64,000 nt of DNA from JBHIYN01 sp041984235. Lineage in GTDB: Bacteria > Pseudomonadota > Gammaproteobacteria > Ga0077536. Shown here piece after piece: positions 15,602 through 24,476 of the stretch; within the stretch, counting starts at the first letter, position 1; each line of letters begins with the position of its first letter. Location of the stretch: assembly GCA_041984235.1 (NCBI GenBank), contig JBHIYN010000001.1, forward strand, positions 248,001-312,000, written 5' to 3'. The notes under the pieces were generated by a model. It had not been told where the DNA came from and searched no databases. It saw only the letters and a program-made list of their open reading frames with translations. A program made the translations under genes and the position numbers.

Positions 15602-16363
15602 ATGGCCCTGCACCCGCCCGAGACCGCGACCAACGCTGCGCCGCCCAAGTACAGCACCGTCGCCGCGGCGCTCATGGAGCAGATCCGCAGCGGGCGCTAC
15701 CGTCCCGGTGACATGCTGCCCTCGGAGCCGGAGCTGACCCGCCTGTTCGGGGTCAGCCGGCACACCGTTCGCGCCGCGCTGCGTTCGCTGTACGAGAAGG
15801 GCCTGATCGTCTCGCACCAGGGGCGCGGCTCGACGGTGCAGGCGACCGCGGTCGAACCGCGCTACAGCCATGCCTGCGATTCGATCGAGGACGTGCTGCA
15901 GTACGCCGCGGCAACCCCGCGACGGGTGCTGCAGACGCGCCGCGTGGTGGTCGACGAGGACCTCGCTGCCTGGCTCGGCTGTGAGCCGGGCTACCCGTGG
16001 TGGGAGGCACACACCTGCCGCTACCGCGAACCCGGCGGCCCGGCGGTCGCGACGTCGCGCGTGTATGCGCCCGACGCCTTCGGCGACGTGGTGCAGGCGC
16101 TGGCCGACACCGACCTGCCGCTGTTCGTGCTGATGGAGCGCGAGCATGGCTGTCACATTGCCCAGATCCGGCAAACCCTGTTCGTCGCTACGGCGAACGC
16201 GGAGGAGGCGGCCGACCTGGATCTCGCCGCGGGCAACGCGGTGATGTGCGTCGAGCGTCGCTTCTACGACGAGCGTGGCGGGCTGCTGGAGGTCTCGCGC
16301 ACCGTGCATCCGCCAGAGAGCTTTCGCTACGAGATGACCCTGCGCCAGGTCATCGGACGCTGA
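15602..16363 (+). CDS. GntR-family transcriptional regulator, HutC subfamily (wHTH + UTRA)
   Basis: 253 residues. The winged helix-turn-helix spans about residues 16-80 (LMEQIRSGRYRPGDMLPSE, then FGVSRHTVRAALRSLYEKGL), followed by a UTRA ligand-binding domain from about 95 to 247 ending in SFRYEMTLRQVIGR. HutC-subfamily regulators usually sense a small organic metabolite and repress. It is divergent from the luciferase-like gene and upstream of a BVMO, a dehydrogenase and a lyase. Two copies of its probable operator lie in its own upstream region and two more between the cupin and acetolactate-synthase-like genes near 30.8 kb, which suggests a wider regulon. Confidence 0.9.
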   Translation: MALHPPETATNAAPPKYSTVAAALMEQIRSGRYRPGDMLPSEPELTRLFGVSRHTVRAALRSLYEKGLIVSHQGRGSTVQATAVEPRYSHACDSIEDVLQYAAATPRRVLQTRRVVVDEDLAAWLGCEPGYPWWEAHTCRYREPGGPAVATSRVYAPDAFGDVVQALADTDLPLFVLMEREHGCHIAQIRQTLFVATANAEEAADLDLAAGNAVMCVERRFYDERGGLLEVSRTVHPPESFRYEMTLRQVIGR

Positions 16364-16434
16364 TTCGCAGCCACGGCGGGGAAGCGCGGGCGGCGACGCC
16401 GGCGCGGCCGCGGCACAACCCGAGGGGAGGATCC

Positions 16435-17913
16435 ATGCATACACACACGCCCGAACATCATCGCGTCATCGTCATCGGCGCCGGACCCGGCGGCCTGTGC
16501 ACCGCGATCAAGCTGCGCGAGGCGGGCATCGACGATTTCGTCATCCTCGAGAAGGCCGACGGCGTCGGCGGTACCTGGTGGCACAACCGCTATCCGGGCG
16601 CCGAGTGCGACGTGATGTCGCATCTCTATTCGTTCTCGTTCGAGATCAAGCGTGACTGGTCACGGCCCTACGCCGGGCAGGCCGAGATCCTGGAGTACCT
16701 GCAGCACTGCGCGGACAAGTACGGCGTACTGCCGCACTGCCGTTTCGGCCGCACCGTAAGCGCGGCGCGCTGGGACGAGTCTGCCGCTGAGTGGCAGGTC
16801 GAAACCGCCACCGGCGAAGTGCACCGCGCGCCGTTCGTGGTCAGCGGCATGGGCATGTTCAACGAACTGCTGTGGCCCGACTTTCCCGGCCTCGATACGT
16901 TCGCCGGCGAGCTGTTCCATTCCGCGCGCTGGGATCACGACGTCGATTTGACCGGCCGGCGCGTGGCGGTGATCGGCTCGGCCGCGAGCGCGGTGCAGTT
17001 CGTGCCCGAGATCGCGCCGCAAACCGGCCGGCTGCACCTGTTCCAGCGTACCGCCAACTGGGTCATTCCGAAGGAGGACGAGCCCTACACGGCGGAGCAG
17101 CTCGCGCATTTTCGTGACGACCCCGACGCCATCCACCAATCGCGCCGCCAGATCTACGAGGACCTGAACGGCTTCATCCTGTTCAACGACCCGGCCGCAC
17201 TGTCCGAGGCCGAGGCTGCCGGGCTCGCCAACATCGAAGTCGTCAACGATCCGGCAGTGCGCCGCAAGCTGGTGCCGACGCATCCGTTCGGCTGCAAGCG
17301 GCCGCTGTTCTCCAACCGCTATTACCCGACCTTCAACCTGCCCCAGGTGGAGCTCGTCACCGAGCGCATCGCGCACCTGAGCGAGCGTGGCGTCGTTACC
17401 GCCGACGGCCGCGAGCGCGAGGTGGACGTGGTCATCGTCGCCACCGGCTTCCAGGTCACGCGCTACCTGTCCGCGATCGAGGTCAGCGGGCGCGGCGGGC
17501 GCACGCTGGAGCAGGCCTGGAATGACGGCGCCCAGGCCTACCTCGGGATCACCACGCACGGCTTCCCCAACCTGTTCATGCTGTACGGGCCGAACACCAA
17601 CAACGGCTCGATCCTGTTCATGCTGGAGCGCCAGGTCGACTACCTGGTCCGTCACATCCGGCGCGCCGAGCGCGAAGCGCTGGCCTGGATGGACGTGCGT
17701 GCCGAGGTCGAGCAGTCGTACAACGAGGCCATGCAGCGCGACATCCGCACCGTGGCGGTGTGGCAGGCCGACTGCGGCAACTACTACAGCGCGCAGTCGG
17801 GGCGCATGGTCACGCAGTGGCCGCACGACCTCGACGAGTACACCGCGCGCACCACCCGTGATGACGCCGGCGCCTACGAGACGGCGCCGCGCAGCGCCGC
17901 CTCAGCCGGCTAG
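16435..17913 (+). CDS. Flavin-containing Baeyer-Villiger-type monooxygenase 1
   Basis: 492 residues. FAD-binding GAGPGG near residue 16, the BVMO fingerprint FxGxxxHxxxW seen as FAGELFHSARW, and a second dinucleotide loop GSAASA that is unusual (most BVMOs have GTGATG-like). VIVATGFQVTRY is the ATG-containing motif near the C-terminal third. It starts MHTHTPEHHRVIVIG at 16435 after GAGGGGAGG. It is followed 9 bases later by the alcohol dehydrogenase gene; BVMO plus alcohol dehydrogenase is the classical pair converting a secondary alcohol through a ketone to an ester or lactone. The cyclic or linear nature of the ketone is not determinable. Confidence 0.88.
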   Translation: MHTHTPEHHRVIVIGAGPGGLCTAIKLREAGIDDFVILEKADGVGGTWWHNRYPGAECDVMSHLYSFSFEIKRDWSRPYAGQAEILEYLQHCADKYGVLPHCRFGRTVSAARWDESAAEWQVETATGEVHRAPFVVSGMGMFNELLWPDFPGLDTFAGELFHSARWDHDVDLTGRRVAVIGSAASAVQFVPEIAPQTGRLHLFQRTANWVIPKEDEPYTAEQLAHFRDDPDAIHQSRRQIYEDLNGFILFNDPAALSEAEAAGLANIEVVNDPAVRRKLVPTHPFGCKRPLFSNRYYPTFNLPQVELVTERIAHLSERGVVTADGREREVDVVIVATGFQVTRYLSAIEVSGRGGRTLEQAWNDGAQAYLGITTHGFPNLFMLYGPNTNNGSILFMLERQVDYLVRHIRRAEREALAWMDVRAEVEQSYNEAMQRDIRTVAVWQADCGNYYSAQSGRMVTQWPHDLDEYTARTTRDDAGAYETAPRSAASAG

Positions 17914-17922
17914 GAGAGTCCC

Positions 17923-19017
17923 ATGAAGATCAAGGCCGCCGTGCAACGCGCGATCGCGCAACCCCTGACCATCGAGGAGGTCGAGCTCGCCGACCCGGGC
18001 CCGGACGAGGTGCTGGTGAAAACCGTCGCCTGCGGCGTGTGTCATTCCGACCTGCACGCTCTCAACGGCGGCATCGTGCTGACGCCATGCCCGCAGATCC
18101 TCGGCCACGAGCCGGCCGGCGTAGTCCAGGCCGTCGGCGAACGGGTGCGTAACGTCGCGGTCGGCGATCACGTCATTGCCTGCACCTCGATGTTCTGCGG
18201 TGCCTGCGCGCAATGCGTCAGCGGACGCCCCCACCTGTGCACCGACCGCGGTGCGTGCCAGCGTGGTGCGGGTGAGCCGCCGCGCATCCACCAGGGTGAC
18301 GAGGTCATCCACCAGTACGCCGACCTCGCCGCCTTCGCCGAGGCGATGCTGCTGCATCATCGCGCCGTGGTGAAGATCGACCCCGACATTCCGCTCGACC
18401 GCGCTGCGCTGGTCGGCTGTGCCGTTACCACCGGCGTCGGCGCTGCGCTCAATACCGCCCGGGTCGAGCCCGGCTCGTCGGTGGTGGTGTTCGGCGCCGG
18501 CGGGGTGGGTGTGTCCATCATGCAGGGTGCGCGCATTGCCGGTGCGCGCCAGATCGTCGCCGTCGATCGCAACGACGCACGCCTGAAAGCGGCGCTGGAG
18601 TTCGGCGCCACCGACACCCTCAACGCCGAAGACGGCGACACCGTGCGTGCGATCAAGAAGATGACCCGCGGCGGCGCCGATTACGCGTTCGAGGCGGTGG
18701 GCGTGCCCGCGCTGCTGGAGCAGGCCTTCTACTGCCTCGCGCCCCACGGTACCGCGGTGCTGGTCGGGGCGATCCCGGTGGGCGAGCAGGTCTCGGTCAA
18801 CGCCGCGCATTTCTTCGCCGAGAAACGCATCATCGGCTGCATGATGGGCTCGAACCGCTTTACCGTCGATGCCCCGCGTTACCTCGAGCTGTATCGCCAG
18901 GGCCGCCTCGATCTCGACGCCATGGTCACCCGCCACGAGCCGCTCGAACGCGTCGGCGAAGCCTTCCGCGCGATGGAGGCGGGCGAAGTCACGCGCACCG
19001 TCCTCACCTTCGAGTAA
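17923..19017 (+). CDS. Zinc-dependent alcohol dehydrogenase (class III-like MDR)
   Basis: 364 residues of the medium-chain dehydrogenase family. Catalytic zinc ligands: Cys40 (CGVCHSD), His62 (LGHEPAG) and the later Cys in VGCAVTTG. The structural zinc lobe is the four-cysteine stretch CGACAQCVSGRPHLC plus a preceding Cys. The NAD-binding loop GAGGVG is followed by VAVDRN, where the Asp favours NAD. Nine bases downstream of the BVMO stop and in the same operon. Its stop codon TAA (19015-19017) abuts the first base of the repeat at 19017-19138. Probably oxidises the alcohol that feeds the BVMO. Confidence 0.93.
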   Translation: MKIKAAVQRAIAQPLTIEEVELADPGPDEVLVKTVACGVCHSDLHALNGGIVLTPCPQILGHEPAGVVQAVGERVRNVAVGDHVIACTSMFCGACAQCVSGRPHLCTDRGACQRGAGEPPRIHQGDEVIHQYADLAAFAEAMLLHHRAVVKIDPDIPLDRAALVGCAVTTGVGAALNTARVEPGSSVVVFGAGGVGVSIMQGARIAGARQIVAVDRNDARLKAALEFGATDTLNAEDGDTVRAIKKMTRGGADYAFEAVGVPALLEQAFYCLAPHGTAVLVGAIPVGEQVSVNAAHFFAEKRIIGCMMGSNRFTVDAPRYLELYRQGRLDLDAMVTRHEPLERVGEAFRAMEAGEVTRTVLTFE

Positions 19018-19138
19018 AGGGGACATGCCACATTTCTAAGCTATTGATTTTAGATTTAACGGGACATGCCACATTTCTAAGCTATTGATTTTGCGTGGAA
19101 CTCAAAATCAATAGCTTAGAAATGTGGCATGTCCCCTT
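19017..19138. repeat. Direct plus inverted repeat of the GGGGACATG family, site B
   Basis: Three copies of one unit: 19017-19051 (plus), 19061-19092 (plus, missing its first bases) and 19104-19138 (inverted). The first and third are exact 35-base reverse complements. The unit is GGGGACATGCCAC followed by the AT-rich tail ATTTCTAAGCTATTGATTTT. The 13-mer is shared with the repeat at 1109-1223. It sits exactly between the dehydrogenase stop codon and the ribosome-binding site of the next gene, inside an apparent operon. Confidence 0.95.
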
Positions 19139-19157
19139 AAAGCAAAGGAAATCCTTC

Positions 19158-19925
19158 ATGTACAAGAAAGACAACCCGGTCACGCGCCTGTGCACCAGCG
19201 ACGTGGACAACATCTGGATCCGCGGCCGCAACCTGTGCGACGAACTGATCGGTCACATGACTTTCACCGACTACCTCATGTTCCACTTCTTCGGACATGA
19301 GCCGACCCCGCTGCAGCGCGCGGTGGTCGACGCGGTGCTGGTGTGCATCATGGAGCACGGCATGACCCCCTCGGCGGTGGCGAGCCGGGTCACCTACCTG
19401 GGGGCGCCCGAGTCGCTGCAGGGGGCCGTCGCCGCGGGCCTGCTCGGCGCCGGCTCGCGCTTCGTCGGCACCGCCGACGAGTCGGCCGCGCTGCTCAAGC
19501 GCATCACCGACAAGCCGCAGGCGGAGCGCGCGGCCGAGGCGCAGGCCATCGCCGGGGAATTCACGCAGGCGAAGAAATTCCTGCCCGGCTACGGCCATCC
19601 GATCCACGTCAACGGCGATCCGCGCGTGAAACGGCTCGACGAGGTCGCGCGGGCGGCCGGGGCGAAGGGCGAGTACATCGACGCCATGTACCTGCTCGGC
19701 GATGCGATCAAGGCGGCCTCCGGCAAGAACATCGTGATCAACGTGAACGCCGCGATCGGTGCGGTGCTGCTGGAGGCAGACATTCCGCCCAGCATCGCGC
19801 GCGGCTTCAATCTCATCGCGCGCTGCGCCGGGCTGGTCGGGCACCTGCTCGAGGAGCAGACCGAGCCGGCCGGCTACCACATCTGGAAGACCGCCGACGA
19901 GGCGGTACCGTACGAAGCGCCATGA
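19158..19925 (+). CDS. Citryl-CoA lyase-like protein (citrate synthase family)
   Basis: 255 residues, starting MYKKDNPVTRLCTSD. It belongs to the short citrate-synthase-fold proteins annotated as citryl-CoA lyases: typical blocks are LIGHMTFTDYLMF, VLVCIMEHGMTPSAVASR, LQGAVAAGLLGAGSRFVGT and PGYGHPIH with its conserved histidine. The ATG at 19158 has AAAGGAA eight bases upstream. The frame is open back to a GTG at 19095, but those 21 codons come from the inverted repeat and should not be annotated as protein. Overlaps the next gene by 4 bases. Expected to cleave or join a CoA-linked tricarboxylic or hydroxyacyl compound; the true substrate in this operon is uncertain. Confidence 0.82.
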   Translation: MYKKDNPVTRLCTSDVDNIWIRGRNLCDELIGHMTFTDYLMFHFFGHEPTPLQRAVVDAVLVCIMEHGMTPSAVASRVTYLGAPESLQGAVAAGLLGAGSRFVGTADESAALLKRITDKPQAERAAEAQAIAGEFTQAKKFLPGYGHPIHVNGDPRVKRLDEVARAAGAKGEYIDAMYLLGDAIKAASGKNIVINVNAAIGAVLLEADIPPSIARGFNLIARCAGLVGHLLEEQTEPAGYHIWKTADEAVPYEAP

Positions 19926-22261
19926 GCACCTCGATGCGCGAGGCCACGGAGGCGCCGGTGGTGCAGGACGACGAGATGGTCGACATGCTGCGCGACAGCG
20001 CGCAGGACTTCTGTGCGCGCGCGCTGGGCCGCGAACGCCTGCGCGCGCTGCGCGGCGCCGAGCCGCCGTTCGACCGCGCGCGCTGGCGCGAGATGGCAGA
20101 GCTCGGCTGGCTGGGCGTGGCGCTGCCCGAAACGCGCGGCGGGCTCGGGGTCGGCACGCGCGGCGCCGCCGCCCTGGCGCGCGCGCTGGGCACCGTAGCG
20201 GCACCCGAGCCGCTGATCGAGACTGCGGTCGCGGCGGCTGCGTTGCTCGACGGCTGCGACGCCGCCGGCGATCTGATCGATTCGCTGACTGCCGGCGAGC
20301 GTGTGCTGGTCGCCGCGTTCGGTGCGCCGGACGACGATCCGTTCACTGCGTTGCGCGCGTCCGTTACGGCGCCCGCGGTGCGCCTGGACGGCACGCTGGA
20401 GGCCGTGCCGCTGGGCGCCGACGCCGACGGCTGGCTGGTGCCGGCGACCCTGGACGGCGCGCCGGCCTGGTGCCTGGTGGAGACCGGTGCGGTGGGCGCC
20501 AGCGTCGAGCCGCGCCCGCTCGGCGACGGTGGTCGTGATGCGCGGCTCGTGCTCGCCGATTGTCCGGCAACGCTGCTCGCCAGCGGTGACGCGGCGCGAG
20601 TGGCCGGTGCCACGGCACGCTGCCACGCCGAGCTCGCGGCGAGCGCCTACCAGGCCGGCCTCGCCGACACCTTGTTCAGCATGACCCTGGATTACGTCGG
20701 CACGCGGCGCCAGTTCGGCCGCGCCATCGGCAGCTTCCAGGTCCTGCAGCACCGCCTGGTCGATGCCTGGCTCGCGCTGCGGCTCGCCGACGCCGTCGTC
20801 GGCGAGTGCTGTGCGACGTTCGACGCAGGCGCCGACGGCGACGCCGCGCTGCGTGTCGCGAGCCGTGCCTTGCAGCGCAGCGGCGAGACGCTCGCCGCCA
20901 TCTCGCGCGAGGCAATCCAGCTGCACGGCGCGATTGGCTATACCGACGAGTGCGACGTCGGCCTGTTCGTCAACCGCGGGCTGGCCGTCGCCGCGCGTTA
21001 CGGTCGCGCCGCGGCGCACGTCGCACGCTGCGCGCGCCTGACCCGCGTCGCGGCGCCGGCCGCTCACGGCAACGACGGCGATGACTCGCTGGCCGATCTC
21101 GAGCCGCCCGGCGGCGACTGGAACGCGCTCGACAACGACACCTTCCGCGCGGTCGTTCGGCAATGGCACGCGGCGAACTACCCGGATTCGCTCAAGCATC
21201 TCAGGCGGCGCGTGCGCTGGGACGAGTGCCGCGAGTGGTACGGCAAGCTCTACCGCCGTGGCTTCGCCGCGCCCGGCTGGCCGGCGCGGCACGGCGGTAT
21301 GGGCCTCGCGCCTGACAAGCTGCTCATCTTCATCGAGGAGCGTGAGCGGCTCGGCGTCGCGCGCACCCCGGACCAGGGCATCATCATGGTCGGCCCGTTG
21401 CTGATGCAGCACGGCTCACCGGAGCAGCAGGATTATTACCTTCCGAAGGCGCTGTCCGGCGAGCACATCTGGTGCCAGGGCTACTCGGAGCCGAATGCGG
21501 GCTCGGACCTCGCCTCGCTGCGCACCTCGGCGGTACGCGACGGCGACGAGTTCGTCGTCAACGGCCAGAAGATCTGGACCACCATGGCACAGGACGCCAA
21601 CCAGATGTTCTGCCTGGTGCGCACCGATCCGGAGGCCAAGCCACAGGCCGGGATCAGCTTCGTGCTGATCGATTTCGCGACCCCCGGGATCACGGTGCGC
21701 CCGATCCGCAACATCGCCGGCGACGAGGAGTTCTGCGAGGTCTTCTTCGACGACGTGCGCGTGCCCTGCGCCAACCTCGTGGGCAAGCTCAACGACGGCT
21801 GGACCATCGCCAAGGCGCTGCTCGGCTTCGAGCGTTTCTTCATCGGCAGCCCCAAGCAGTGCCGTAATGGCCTTGGCCGCGTCGCCGAGCTGGCGGTGGC
21901 GCGCGGTCTCGATCGGGACCCGGTGTTCATCGACCGCTACACCCGTTCCGCGCTGGACGTCGAGGCGCTGGAGTCGTTGTACAAGACCTTTGCCGACCAG
22001 ATCCGGCGCGGCGAGGTGCCGGGTGCGGACGTCTCGCTGCTCAAGATCTTCGCCAGCGAGACCTTCGCGCGCCTGTCCGAGTTCATCCTCGACACCGCCG
22101 GCCCGGGCGCCGCGCAGCTCGACGGGGCGGATACCGGGGACGGTCCGATCGACGCACTGTTCCCGTACTACAACGCGCGCCCCGCGCCGATCTACGGCGG
22201 CAGCAACGAGATCCAGCGCAACATCCTCGCCAAGCTCGTGCTGCGGCTGCCGTGCGCGTGA
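19922..22261 (+). CDS. Tandem (double-domain) acyl-CoA dehydrogenase
   Basis: 779 residues with two complete acyl-CoA dehydrogenase domains. The first, about 1-390, has a diverged middle and ends QLHGAIGYTDECDVGLFVNR; the second, about 400-779, has WCQGYSEPNAGSDLASLRT, NGQKIWTTMAQDA and the terminal YGGSNEIQRNILAK. Most family members are about 380-400 residues, so this is a natural fusion. In steroid side-chain degradation some dehydrogenases are alpha2beta2 complexes of two unlike chains, and the fusion looks like such a pair joined. The start ATG overlaps the stop of the lyase gene. No frameshift or stop lies in between. The substrate is probably a bulky acyl-CoA (inference). Confidence 0.88.
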   Translation: MSTSMREATEAPVVQDDEMVDMLRDSAQDFCARALGRERLRALRGAEPPFDRARWREMAELGWLGVALPETRGGLGVGTRGAAALARALGTVAAPEPLIETAVAAAALLDGCDAAGDLIDSLTAGERVLVAAFGAPDDDPFTALRASVTAPAVRLDGTLEAVPLGADADGWLVPATLDGAPAWCLVETGAVGASVEPRPLGDGGRDARLVLADCPATLLASGDAARVAGATARCHAELAASAYQAGLADTLFSMTLDYVGTRRQFGRAIGSFQVLQHRLVDAWLALRLADAVVGECCATFDAGADGDAALRVASRALQRSGETLAAISREAIQLHGAIGYTDECDVGLFVNRGLAVAARYGRAAAHVARCARLTRVAAPAAHGNDGDDSLADLEPPGGDWNALDNDTFRAVVRQWHAANYPDSLKHLRRRVRWDECREWYGKLYRRGFAAPGWPARHGGMGLAPDKLLIFIEERERLGVARTPDQGIIMVGPLLMQHGSPEQQDYYLPKALSGEHIWCQGYSEPNAGSDLASLRTSAVRDGDEFVVNGQKIWTTMAQDANQMFCLVRTDPEAKPQAGISFVLIDFATPGITVRPIRNIAGDEEFCEVFFDDVRVPCANLVGKLNDGWTIAKALLGFERFFIGSPKQCRNGLGRVAELAVARGLDRDPVFIDRYTRSALDVEALESLYKTFADQIRRGEVPGADVSLLKIFASETFARLSEFILDTAGPGAAQLDGADTGDGPIDALFPYYNARPAPIYGGSNEIQRNILAKLVLRLPCA

Positions 22262-22301
22262 CGGCACCGGCGATGGCGGGCAGACGGGGCAGGGTGGCGC
22301 G

Positions 22302-23978
22302 ATGAGCGGGCGCGAGCGCGAGGCCCGCACCGGTGCCAACATCCTGCTCGACGTCATCGAGAGCGAGGGTGGCGAGTACCTGTTCGGCAATCCCGGCACC
22401 ACCGAGCTGCCGCTGATCGACGCGCTGGTGGATCGGCCCCACCTGCATTACGTGCTCGGCCTGCAGGAAGCGAGCGTGGTGGCGATGGCCGACGGCTACG
22501 CCCAGGCTGCGGGCAAGCCCGGGGTGATCAACCTGCACACCGCCGGCGGGCTCGGCCACGGGCTCGGCAACCTGCTCAACGCCTACACCTCCGGCACGCC
22601 GCTGGTGGTGACCGCCGGGCAGCAGGATTCGCGCCACGCGGTGACCGATCCGCTGCTGCAGGGCGACCTCGTCTCGATCGCGCGGCCGGCGTGCAAGTGG
22701 GCCGCGGAGATCACCTCGCCCGACCAGATCCCGGTGCTCATGCATCGCGCTTTCCAGGACTGCCAGGCGACGCCGCGCGGGCCGGTGTTCCTGTCATTGC
22801 CGATGGACGTGATGGAAGCGCGCAGCGCGGTACGCATCCCGCAAAGCTCGCACGTCGACCGCCGGCCGGTGGCCGGTTCGCTGCCGGAGCTCGCGGTCGA
22901 GCTGACCGCGGTCGAGCCGGGGCGGGTCGCGATCATCGCCGGCGACGAGATCTCCTTCAACAACGCCTGGAAGGAGGTCGTACGCCTGGCCGAGCTGCTG
23001 GCCGCGCCGGTGTTCGGTTCCTCGTGGCCGGCGCACATTCCGTTCCCGACCTCGCACTACCTGTGGCAGGGCAACCTGCCGACCCGCGCCAGCGGCATCG
23101 CGGAGGCCATGCAGGGCTTCGACTGCGTGTTCGCGCTCGGCGGCAAGTCGTTCATCACCATCCTCTACACCGAGGCCTCGGCGCTGCCCGAGGGCTGTGA
23201 GCTGTTCCAGCTCTCGGTCGACGGCCGCGACCTGGGGCGTACCTTCCCCTCCAAGCTCTCGGTGGTCGGCGACATCGAGTTCTCGCTCAAGGCGCTGAAC
23301 GAGCTGATAGGCAAGCGCATCGCGCCGCGCGCCGCGGTCTACGGCGCCGCGCGCGACGCCGCGCGCGGCGCCTACACCGCGCGCAAGCAGGCGCTGGAGT
23401 CGCGCGCGCTCGCGCTGGCCGACGGTGCCGACATCCACCCCATGGTGGCGGCGCGCGAGCTCGCCACGGCGATCGGCGCGACCCCCATCGTCGACGAGGC
23501 CATCGCGACCGCCAGCCACCTGCGCAGCTTCCTCAACAACTCCTCGACCCGGCAGTACTCGTTCCTGCGCGGCGGCGCGCTCGGCTGGGGCATGCCCGCC
23601 GCGGTCGGCTTCTCGCTCGGCCTCGGCCGGCAGCCGGTGGTGTCACTGGTCGGCGACGGCGCCGCCATGTACTCGCCACAGGCGTTGTGGACGGCGGCGC
23701 GCGAGGACCTGCCGGTCACGTTCATCGTCGTCAACAACCGCGAGTACAACGTGCTCAAGAACTTCATGCGCTCGCAGCCGCACTACCTTTCGGCACAGAC
23801 CGGCGACTTCATCGGCATGGACCTGGAGCGCCCCGCCATCGACTTCCTGGCGCTGGCCCGCTCCATGGGCGTGCCGGGCCGCCGAATCGAGCGTGCCGCC
23901 GACATCCACGACGCGGTGACCGAGGCGATCGCGTCGTCCCGACCGGGCCTGATCGAGATCGTGGTCGGGATAGAATGA
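22302..23978 (+). CDS. ThDP-dependent enzyme, benzoylformate decarboxylase-like
   Basis: 558 residues in the three-domain ThDP fold. The activating glutamate is in LQEASVVAMADGYAQ; the ThDP/Mg motif begins GDGAAMYSPQALWTA and ends VVNN. The N-terminus GGEYLFGNPGTTELPL is the benzoylformate decarboxylase/oxalyl-CoA decarboxylase-like form. No FAD-type acetolactate synthase motifs were recognised. The start ATG 22302 is 40 bases after the dehydrogenase stop. It could decarboxylate a 2-oxoacid or cleave a 2-hydroxyacyl-CoA (as in oxalyl-CoA decarboxylase/HACL-like enzymes); the second would fit the CoA-ester setting. Sequence alone does not decide. Confidence 0.87.
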   Translation: MSGREREARTGANILLDVIESEGGEYLFGNPGTTELPLIDALVDRPHLHYVLGLQEASVVAMADGYAQAAGKPGVINLHTAGGLGHGLGNLLNAYTSGTPLVVTAGQQDSRHAVTDPLLQGDLVSIARPACKWAAEITSPDQIPVLMHRAFQDCQATPRGPVFLSLPMDVMEARSAVRIPQSSHVDRRPVAGSLPELAVELTAVEPGRVAIIAGDEISFNNAWKEVVRLAELLAAPVFGSSWPAHIPFPTSHYLWQGNLPTRASGIAEAMQGFDCVFALGGKSFITILYTEASALPEGCELFQLSVDGRDLGRTFPSKLSVVGDIEFSLKALNELIGKRIAPRAAVYGAARDAARGAYTARKQALESRALALADGADIHPMVAARELATAIGATPIVDEAIATASHLRSFLNNSSTRQYSFLRGGALGWGMPAAVGFSLGLGRQPVVSLVGDGAAMYSPQALWTAAREDLPVTFIVVNNREYNVLKNFMRSQPHYLSAQTGDFIGMDLERPAIDFLALARSMGVPGRRIERAADIHDAVTEAIASSRPGLIEIVVGIE

Positions 23979-24015
23979 ACGCCGTTCCATTTTCGTCCAC
24001 CAAGGGGAGACATCC

Positions 24016-24432
24016 ATGTACAAGGTCCTGGTCGAGCGCACGCTCGACATGCCACGCAAGAAAGTATTCGACATCCTCATGCAGTTCGGCGGGCTGGAGA
24101 AGATCCTGCCCGACATGATCGGCTCGCTGGAGGTCACCGGCAGCGGTATCGGCGCACTGCGCACGGTCAAGCTCAAGGACGGCGGCACCGTGATCGAGCG
24201 CCTCGACGTCGGCCACGACGAGCGCGTGTTCGCCTACACCATCACCTTCAACGACGCCCTGCCGTTCGAGAACTACTGCGCGGTGGTGACCCTGGAGGAT
24301 GCCGGGGCCGGCAAGACGAAAGCCTGCTGGGGCAGCAACTGGGACGCCAAGGGCGTCAGCGAGGAAGAGGTCAAGCCGATGCTGAACGATCTCTACGGCG
24401 CGCTGCTCGACGGCCTGTCGAAGCTCGCCTAG
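24016..24432 (+). CDS. SRPBCC-family protein
   Basis: 138 residues with the START/Bet v 1-like pattern: MYKVLVERTLDMPRKKVFDIL, a central GTVIERLDV and a long C-terminal helix DLYGALLDGLSKLA. This fold binds hydrophobic ligands and includes polyketide cyclases and lipid carriers. A good ribosome-binding site (AAGGGGAG) precedes the ATG. Last gene of the plus-strand run that begins at 15602, followed directly by a strong hairpin. Possibly binds or cyclises a pathway intermediate; the catalytic residues cannot be specified. Confidence 0.8.
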   Translation: MYKVLVERTLDMPRKKVFDILMQFGGLEKILPDMIGSLEVTGSGIGALRTVKLKDGGTVIERLDVGHDERVFAYTITFNDALPFENYCAVVTLEDAGAGKTKACWGSNWDAKGVSEEEVKPMLNDLYGALLDGLSKLA

Positions 24433-24440
24433 GGGCTGTG

Positions 24441-24471
24441 CACCTGCCGGCCGCGCGGCGGCCGGCAGGTG
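24441..24471. terminator. Hairpin terminator between convergent genes
   Basis: A perfect 14-bp stem with a 3-base loop (left arm CACCTGCCGGCCGC) between the stop codons of the SRPBCC gene (24432) and the luciferase-like gene (24477). There is no run of T on either side, so it may act as a bidirectional stop helped by its strength rather than a textbook intrinsic terminator. Confidence 0.7.
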
Positions 24472-24476
24472 AATGC

